From: Amphritea sp.
GTDB taxonomy: Bacteria; Pseudomonadota; Gammaproteobacteria; Pseudomonadales; Balneatricaceae
Assembly: GCA_018067325.1 (NCBI GenBank)
Contig: JAGPUU010000407.1
Coordinates: 1-10,789 of the forward strand
Reading direction: 5' to 3'
Length of the DNA: 10,789 nucleotides
Part shown: in pieces, positions 6,530-10,789 of the stretch
Layout of the letters: each line of letters opens with the position of its first letter
How positions within the stretch are numbered: position 1 is the stretch's first letter
Position numbers and translations under genes: made by a program
The notes under the pieces: generated by a model
What the model was told of the DNA's origin: nothing
What the model saw: only the letters and a program-made list of their open reading frames with translations
Databases searched by the model: none

Positions 6530-6548
6530 GCTGCTGATAATCATTACC
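6530..6548 (+). promoter_or_regulatory. Fur-box-like sequence upstream of gcdH
   Basis: GCTGCTGATAATCATTACC matches the 19-bp E. coli Fur consensus at 15 positions by my count, including the contiguous GATAATCATTA core. It lies just downstream of the -10-like AATAAT. Iron control of a glutaryl-CoA dehydrogenase operon is not expected, so it may be a chance AT-rich match. Confidence 0.28.
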
Positions 6549-6561
6549 TGTCAGCGGTAAT
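6543..6561. promoter_or_regulatory. Dyad-symmetric operator candidate upstream of gcdH
   Basis: ATTACC-N7-GGTAAT, perfect 6-bp arms, ending 33 bp before the gcdH start codon. It could be the site of a dimeric repressor or activator of the glutarate genes. It overlaps the Fur-like match by 6 bp, so at most one of the two readings need be true. Confidence 0.35.
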
Positions 6562-6594
6562 TGCATATAACCTGAGAAGCAAGAGGCCTGTTCT

Positions 6595-7782
6595 ATGAGC
6601 AAATCTTCTACTAAGCCTGCATTTAACTGGGAAGATCCTTTCTCCCTTGAAACTCAACTGACAGAAGAAGAGCGGATGGTACGTGACGCTGCTCACGAAT
6701 ACTGTCAGGACAAGTTGCTACCGCGGGTATTGGAAGCAAACCGTCACGAAATTTTCCACACTGAGATCATGCAGGAGCTGGGTGAACTGGGCCTGTTGGG
6801 TTCAACTCTGCCAGAGCAGTACGGTGGTTCTGAAGTAAATTACGTTTGTTACGGTCTGGTTGCCCGTGAGGTTGAGCGTGTTGATAGTGGTTACCGTTCT
6901 GCTATGTCAGTGCAGTCCTCTTTGGTTATGCACCCTATCTATGCATATGGTAGCGAAGAGCAGCGGATGAAGTATCTGCCTAAGCTGGCGTCCGGTGAGT
7001 GGATCGGTTGTTTCGGTCTGACTGAGCCTGATGTTGGTTCTGATCCAAATAATATGAAAACTCGCGCGACCAAAGTTGACGGTGGTTACATCGTTAAGGG
7101 CGCGAAGATGTGGATTACCAATTCACCGGTAGCAGACGTCTTTGTTGTTTGGGCGAAACTGGACGGCGTTGTTCGCGGCTTTGTTCTTGAAAAAGGAATG
7201 AAAGGCCTGAGCGCACCGAAGATTGAAGGTAAGTTCTCGCTACGTGCTTCTGTGACGGGTGAGATCGTAATGGAAGATGTATTTGTTCCAGACGAAAACC
7301 TATTGCCAGGTGTTGAGGGTCTTGCGGGTCCTTTCGGTTGCCTTAACAAAGCTCGTTACGGTATCGCTTGGGGTGCTTTAGGTGCCGCTGAATACTGCTG
7401 GACCTCTGCTCGTCAGTACACTTTAGATCGTATCCAGTTCCAGCGTCCTCTGGCGGCTAATCAGCTGGTACAGAAGAAACTGGCAGATATGCAAACCGAG
7501 ATTTCTCTGGGCTTGCAGGGTTGTCTGCAGATGGGTCGTCTTATGGATGATAATCGTTGTCCTGTTGAGCTGATCTCTCTGATGAAGCGAAACAACTGTG
7601 GTAAGTCTCTGGATATCGCTCGTGTTGCACGTGATATGCATGGCGGCAACGGTATCTCCGATGAGTTTGGCGTTATCCGCCACGTGATGAACCTTGAAGC
7701 GGTTAATACCTACGAAGGAACTCACGATATTCACGCCCTGATTTTGGGTCGTGCGATGACGGGCATTCAGGCGTTCTTCTGA
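6595..7782 (+). CDS. gcdH: Glutaryl-CoA dehydrogenase
   Basis: FAD-dependent acyl-CoA dehydrogenase that oxidises and decarboxylates glutaryl-CoA to crotonyl-CoA and CO2, the committed step at the end of lysine, tryptophan and glutarate breakdown; electrons pass to ETF. The 395 residues match the family closely. Visible are Arg101 in '[17 protein letters not shown]', equivalent to the Arg that binds the distal carboxylate, and the ACAD signature '[17 protein letters not shown]'. The C-terminal '[20 protein letters not shown]' carries the catalytic base Glu374. These residues separate it from short-chain acyl-CoA dehydrogenases. ATG at 6595 has AAGAGG 8 nt upstream. The stop TGA overlaps the ATG of the CoA-transferase gene (TGATG), a sign of translational coupling. 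Confidence 0.97.
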   Translation: MSKSSTKPAFNWEDPFSLETQLTEEERMVRDAAHEYCQDKLLPRVLEANRHEIFHTEIMQELGELGLLGSTLPEQYGGSEVNYVCYGLVAREVERVDSGYRSAMSVQSSLVMHPIYAYGSEEQRMKYLPKLASGEWIGCFGLTEPDVGSDPNNMKTRATKVDGGYIVKGAKMWITNSPVADVFVVWAKLDGVVRGFVLEKGMKGLSAPKIEGKFSLRASVTGEIVMEDVFVPDENLLPGVEGLAGPFGCLNKARYGIAWGALGAAEYCWTSARQYTLDRIQFQRPLAANQLVQKKLADMQTEISLGLQGCLQMGRLMDDNRCPVELISLMKRNNCGKSLDIARVARDMHGGNGISDEFGVIRHVMNLEAVNTYEGTHDIHALILGRAMTGIQAFF

Positions 7783-8987
7783 TGGGTGCCTTGTCTCACA
7801 TCAAAGTACTTGATCTGAGTCGCATTCTGGCGGGCCCCTGGGCCGGTCAGATGCTGGCAGATTTTGGTGCTGAAGTGATTAAGGTGGAACGTCCTGGCTG
7901 CGGTGATGATACCCGTGGCTGGGGGCCTCCCTTTGTTAAAGACGAAGAAGGTAATCCCACCGATGCGGCGTACTTTCACTCTGCTAATCGGGGTAAGCAA
8001 TCGATAGCTATTGATATGACAACAGCGGCCGGACAAGAGTTGATCAAACGTCTTGTTGCAGATGTTGATGTGGTTATTGAAAACTATAAAGTCGGCGGTC
8101 TGAAGAAATATGACCTCGACTACGAGAGCCTTAAATCGATTAATCCTAAGTTGGTCTACTGCTCCATAACTGGTTTTGGTCAGGATGGCCCCTACGCTCA
8201 GCGTGCTGGTTACGACTTCATGATTCAGGCCATGGGTGGCCTGATGAGTGTCACCGGTGACCCGGATGGTCAGCCGATGAAAGTAGGCGTCGCCCTGGTG
8301 GATGTAATGACCGGGCTCTATGCCTGTAATGCGATTCAGGCTGCGCTGCTGCACCGTACTGAAACGGGTATAGGTCAGCATATTGATATGGCGCTGCTGG
8401 ATGTTCAGGTGGCAACCCTGGCTAATCAAGCGATGAACTATCTGGTAGGCGGCAAGCCTCCGGCTCGTTTGGGTAATGCCCATCCAAATATCGTTCCTTA
8501 TGAAGCTTTTCCTACTGCCGATGGACACATCATTCTGGCGGTGGGTAATGATGGGCAGTTTGCACGATTCTGTACGCTGGCGGGTGTTTCTGATCTAGCT
8601 GATAACCCGGCTTTTGCAACGAATTCACTACGGGTTGAAAACCGTGATGACCTGACACCCTTGGTGGCAGAGTTGATGAAAGGCCAAAGTAGTGATTGGT
8701 GGTTGGAGAATTTGTCTGAGTGTGGAGTGCCCTGTGGCCCAATCAATACTCTGGATAAAGTCTTTGATGACCAGCAGGTAAAGCATCGGAAGATGCAGAT
8801 CGATTTGCCTCATCCCAAAGCGGGCACTGTCCCGTCAGTGGCAAACCCGGTTAAGTTTTCAGAAACTCCGATCGAATATAGCTCTGCACCTCCCATGTTG
8901 GGGCAGCATACTGATGGTGTGCTCGCAGGTATTGGATTGAGTGAAGAAGAGATTGCTCAGCTAAAAGCAGAAAAGGTTGTTGCCTGA
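7782..8987 (+). CDS. Class III (CaiB/BaiF) CoA-transferase, probably glutarate-CoA transferase
   Basis: A 401-residue member of the formyl-CoA/CaiB family, which swaps CoA between two acids through a covalent aspartyl intermediate. The N-terminal 'VLDLSRILAGPWAGQMLADFGAEVIKVE', 'NRGKQSIAID' and 'YDFMIQAMGGLMSVTG' are typical. Asp174 in 'GVALVDVMTGLYA' is the catalytic aspartate, and 'GIGQHIDMALLD' follows. The 1-bp overlap with gcdH points to glutarate activation, the role of the human relative SUGCT, with succinyl-CoA or similar as CoA donor. Substrate is inferred from context, since the family fold alone does not fix it. The start ATG lies inside the gcdH stop region, so it depends on coupling; a stand-alone ribosome site is not obvious. 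The next gene, gabD, follows after 136 bp. Confidence 0.9.
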   Translation: MGALSHIKVLDLSRILAGPWAGQMLADFGAEVIKVERPGCGDDTRGWGPPFVKDEEGNPTDAAYFHSANRGKQSIAIDMTTAAGQELIKRLVADVDVVIENYKVGGLKKYDLDYESLKSINPKLVYCSITGFGQDGPYAQRAGYDFMIQAMGGLMSVTGDPDGQPMKVGVALVDVMTGLYACNAIQAALLHRTETGIGQHIDMALLDVQVATLANQAMNYLVGGKPPARLGNAHPNIVPYEAFPTADGHIILAVGNDGQFARFCTLAGVSDLADNPAFATNSLRVENRDDLTPLVAELMKGQSSDWWLENLSECGVPCGPINTLDKVFDDQQVKHRKMQIDLPHPKAGTVPSVANPVKFSETPIEYSSAPPMLGQHTDGVLAGIGLSEEEIAQLKAEKVVA

Positions 8988-9032
8988 AATAGGCAGCAGT
9001 CTTTGTGAGGCATATTTGCCCCGCGAAAACGT

Positions 9033-9038
9033 TATACT
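9033..9038 (+). promoter_or_regulatory. -10-like element upstream of gabD
   Basis: TATACT lies 85 bp before the gabD ATG in an AT-rich run after the CoA-transferase stop. No good -35 is at the right distance, so this would need an activator, or gabD is mainly read through from gcdH. Confidence 0.27.
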
Positions 9039-9070
9039 AAAAAGCGCTATTAAAAAGTTCTACTGAATAG

Positions 9071-9113
9071 TTACCGCCCGGGTTAGTTCTAAACGGGCGG
9101 TAATGCTGTTTTT
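9071..9113 (+). terminator. GC-rich hairpin with T-run just ahead of gabD
   Basis: TTACCGCCCG (9071-9080) pairs perfectly with CGGGCGGTAA (9094-9103). TTAG/CTAA inside the 13-nt loop could add a little more pairing. TGCTGTTTTT follows. The T-run begins 5 nt after the stem, later than in a textbook terminator. It ends one base before the gabD GGAG, so it may act as a partial terminator or attenuator between the gcdH pair and gabD. Confidence 0.5.
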
Positions 9114-9123
9114 GGAGTCATAC

Positions 9124-10581
9124 ATGATTACCCTGAAAGATCCTTCCCTGTTAAAGCAACAAGCCTACGTAAATGGTCAGTGGATAGATGCACTGAACGG
9201 TGAAACTAATCCGGTACTCAATCCGGCAACAGGTGAGCAGATTGCCACGGTGCCAGATCTGGGAGCAGAGGAGACTGAAGCTGCTATCGCTGCCGCTGAG
9301 GTAGCTTTCAAAAGCTGGAAAAAGAAAACCGCGAAAGAGCGTTCGGCACTGTTACGTAAGTGGTTTGAGCTGATTGTTGCCAATAAAGATGATCTGGCTA
9401 TTTTGATGACTGCTGAACAGGGCAAGCCTATTGCTGAATCTGCAGGTGAAGTGCTTTATGGTGCTTCATTTATCGAATGGTATGCAGAAGAAGGTAAGCG
9501 GGCTTATGGTGATGTGATACCTACTCACGCCGCTGATAAGCGTATTATTGTGACGAAAGAGCCTATCGGTGTGACCGCAGCGATAACGCCCTGGAACTTC
9601 CCTAATGCGATGATCACCCGTAAATGTGCTCCGGCACTAGCGGTAGGTTGCACAATGATCATTAAGCCTGCTGAAGATACCCCGTTGTCTGCTCTGGCCT
9701 TAATGGAACTAGCTGATCGGGCGGGTATTCCCGCCGGTGTTATCAGCGTAGTGACAACCAAGCGTCCGATTGAAGTTGGTAAGACGCTGACCGACAGCTC
9801 GATTGTTCGCAAGCTCTCCTTTACTGGTTCGACGCCGGTGGGTAAGCAGTTGATGCGTCAGTGTGCGGATACGGTAAAGAAGACCTCTATGGAACTCGGT
9901 GGTAACGCCCCGTTGATCGTCTTTGATGATGCGGACCTAGATAAGGTAATTCCGGCGGCGATGGCTTCTAAATATCGTAACTCAGGTCAGACTTGTGTCT
10001 GTGCCAATCGTCTGCTGATTCAGAGTGGTATTTTCGAAGAGTTCGCGCAGCGTTACGCAGCAGAAGTGGCGAAGTTGGAAGTAGGTAATTGTTCGGAAGG
10101 TGAGTTCCAGCAAGGGCCGCTGATCAATCGTGCGGCAGTAGAGAAGGTGACCTTGATGGTTGACGATGCGGTTGCTAAAGGTGCCCGTGTCATTGCTGGT
10201 GGTAAGCCTCACGAACTGGGTGGTAACTTCTTCCAGCCAACGATTGTGGCCGACATCACTAATGATATGCGTCTGGCCCGTGAAGAGATCTTCGGCCCGG
10301 TAGCGCCTCTGTTCCGTTTTGAAACTGAAGAGGAAGCGGTGCAGATCGCAAACGATACTGAGTCTGGTCTTGCAGCGTACTTCTTTACCCGTGACTATGC
10401 GCGTGTGTTCCGCGTATCTGAAGCGCTTGAGTACGGTATGGTAGCGGTGAATGACGGTATACTTTCTACTGAAGTAGCACCTTTCGGCGGTATAAAAGAG
10501 TCAGGTACCGGCCGTGAAGGTTCCAAATACGGAATGGATGATTATCTAGAGATTAAATATACGTTGATTGGTGGGTTATAA
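9124..10581 (+). CDS. gabD: NAD(P)-dependent succinate/glutarate-semialdehyde dehydrogenase
   Basis: A 485-residue aldehyde dehydrogenase closely resembling E. coli GabD along its whole length, including 'TAAITPWNFPNAMITRK', 'KLSFTGSTPVG', 'MELGGNAPLIVFDDADLDK' with Glu257, 'NSGQTCVCANRLL' with catalytic Cys291 and its partner Cys293, and the C-terminal 'EVAPFGGIKESGTGREGSKYG'. GabD enzymes oxidise succinate semialdehyde to succinate in GABA use. The pseudomonad orthologue DavD also oxidises glutarate semialdehyde from 5-aminovalerate. Beside gcdH and a CoA-transferase, the glutarate role is favoured by inference. The start at 9124 has GGAG 6 nt upstream. An in-frame ATG at 9103 sits inside the preceding hairpin with no ribosome site and is rejected. 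No 5-aminovalerate/GABA aminotransferase is seen before the terminator. Confidence 0.95.
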   Translation: MITLKDPSLLKQQAYVNGQWIDALNGETNPVLNPATGEQIATVPDLGAEETEAAIAAAEVAFKSWKKKTAKERSALLRKWFELIVANKDDLAILMTAEQGKPIAESAGEVLYGASFIEWYAEEGKRAYGDVIPTHAADKRIIVTKEPIGVTAAITPWNFPNAMITRKCAPALAVGCTMIIKPAEDTPLSALALMELADRAGIPAGVISVVTTKRPIEVGKTLTDSSIVRKLSFTGSTPVGKQLMRQCADTVKKTSMELGGNAPLIVFDDADLDKVIPAAMASKYRNSGQTCVCANRLLIQSGIFEEFAQRYAAEVAKLEVGNCSEGEFQQGPLINRAAVEKVTLMVDDAVAKGARVIAGGKPHELGGNFFQPTIVADITNDMRLAREEIFGPVAPLFRFETEEEAVQIANDTESGLAAYFFTRDYARVFRVSEALEYGMVAVNDGILSTEVAPFGGIKESGTGREGSKYGMDDYLEIKYTLIGGL

Positions 10582-10603
10582 AGCCCCGAAGCGAATTTAG
10601 TCT

Positions 10604-10635
10604 AAAAACGCATCTATATAGATGCGTTTTTTTTT
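10604..10635. terminator. Strong bidirectional terminator after gabD
   Basis: ACGCATCTATATAGATGCGT (10608-10627) is a perfect palindrome giving an 8- to 9-bp stem. It is flanked by five A on the left and nine T on the right (10627-10635). It starts 22 bp after the gabD stop and should end transcripts arriving from either side, closing the gcdH-gabD unit. Confidence 0.93.
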
Positions 10636-10696
10636 GTTCGTAGCTTAAGAACCGTTGTTCGTGGCTCGAACGTCACAAAAGGCGTGACTTGCTAGT

Positions 10697-10718
10697 AGCT
10701 CGGAAGAGCCTGCTCTAT
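10697..10718 (-). repeat. Degenerate REP-like copy
   Basis: The segment contains GGAAG-AGC-CTGCTCTATA, which lines up with GGAAG-CTGCTCTACA of the right-hand REP unit at 10767-10789 apart from a 3-base insertion and a divergent left half. It may be a decayed third copy in the same orientation as that unit. Confidence 0.3.
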
Positions 10719-10722
10719 ATAG

Positions 10723-10789
10723 GTAGGAGCGGCTTCCAGCCGCGAGCAGTGTAAGGCGAATTTTATTCGCGGCTGGAAGCTGCTCTACA
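10723..10789. repeat. Pair of REP-like palindromes in inverted orientation
   Basis: Unit 1 (10723-10745) starts GTAGGAGCGGCTTCC and ends AGCCGCGA; inside it GCGGCT-TCC-AGCCGC is a perfect small hairpin. Unit 2 (10767-10789) is its near reverse complement with two mismatches in 22 bases. Between them GCGAAT-TTT-ATTCGC (10756-10770) forms another short dyad. The 'GTAGGAGC...GCGA' form resembles intergenic REP families of pseudomonads and relatives, which are spread by RAYT-type transposases. The pair forms a BIME-like unit and may continue beyond the window. Confidence 0.75.

Larger units (their letters stand above)
6314..6594. other. Non-coding region upstream of gcdH
   Basis: About 280 bp without a supportable gene. 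It holds a short C4/G4 hairpin at 6415-6425, an AT-rich stretch with a -10-like AATAAT (6515-6520) but only a weak -35 (TTGCTG at 6490-6495, 19 bp away), the Fur-like and dyad sequences listed separately, and the gcdH ribosome site AAGAGG (6581-6586). The phrase ACGATTAG occurs twice, near 6348 and 6431. A catabolic regulator gene, often placed beside gcdH in other bacteria, is absent here. Confidence 0.4.

Noticed and set aside
7767..8528. 253-residue open frame on the minus strand inside the CoA-transferase gene
   Set aside because: It is fully antisense to a well-conserved gene, and its product has no recognisable domain and an unnatural His/Thr/Arg-rich composition.
9103..9123. In-frame ATG at 9103 as the gabD start
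   Set aside because: It lies in the 3' arm of the hairpin with no ribosome site, while ATG 9124 has GGAG at proper spacing and gives the expected GabD N-terminus.
10604..10789. CRISPR-like repetition at the right end
   Set aside because: The repeats are inverted palindromes of REP type without regular spacers; no direct-repeat array and no cas gene are present.

Overview
This looks like a stretch of chromosome from a marine-type gammaproteobacterium, probably of the Oceanospirillales/Pseudomonas side of the class. That assignment is inferred from strongly gammaproteobacterial MetE, GcdH and GabD sequences, a YbaN-type membrane protein, moderate base composition, and REP-like palindromes of the 'GTAGGAGC...' type familiar from pseudomonads and relatives. 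There is no phage, plasmid, CRISPR or defence gene. The window is mostly conserved housekeeping and catabolic genes with two repeat elements between them.

Layout. (1) 1-265: 3' part of a RidA/YjgF-family gene, ending at a shared terminator-like hairpin. (2) 354-1373, minus strand: a two-gene unit, a 5-carboxymethyl-2-hydroxymuconate isomerase homologue with a TTG start, followed by a YdjM/DUF457-like membrane protein whose ribosome site overlaps the isomerase stop codon. (3) 1737-2528, plus strand: glutamate racemase murI. (4) 2531-3100, minus strand: a pyridoxamine-phosphate-oxidase-like flavin protein, stop to stop with murI across 2 bp. (5) 3231-5528, minus strand: cobalamin-independent methionine synthase metE, with a clear intrinsic terminator, a plausible sigma70 promoter, two MetR-like operators 21 bp apart and a leader hairpin. 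(6) 5717-6112, minus strand: ybaN. (7) 6151-6313: a 163-bp element with 19-bp inverted ends that resembles a MITE. (8) 6595-10581, plus strand: gcdH, a class III CoA-transferase gene overlapping it by 1 bp, and gabD, closed by a strong bidirectional terminator. (9) 10690-10789: a cluster of REP-like palindromes running off the window end.

How the genes fit. The right-hand block can encode three consecutive steps of lysine/5-aminovalerate breakdown. The GabD-type dehydrogenase would oxidise glutarate semialdehyde (or succinate semialdehyde), the CoA-transferase would make glutaryl-CoA from glutarate, and GcdH would convert glutaryl-CoA to crotonyl-CoA and CO2. The substrate assignments of the first two enzymes rest on context. 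The left-hand genes are separate functions: peptidoglycan D-glutamate supply, methionine synthesis, and an isolated isomerase.

No clearly new biological system is visible. The points most worth a second look are the MITE-like element beside ybaN, the metE control region, the hairpin just ahead of gabD, the isomerase/membrane-protein pair, and the REP cluster.
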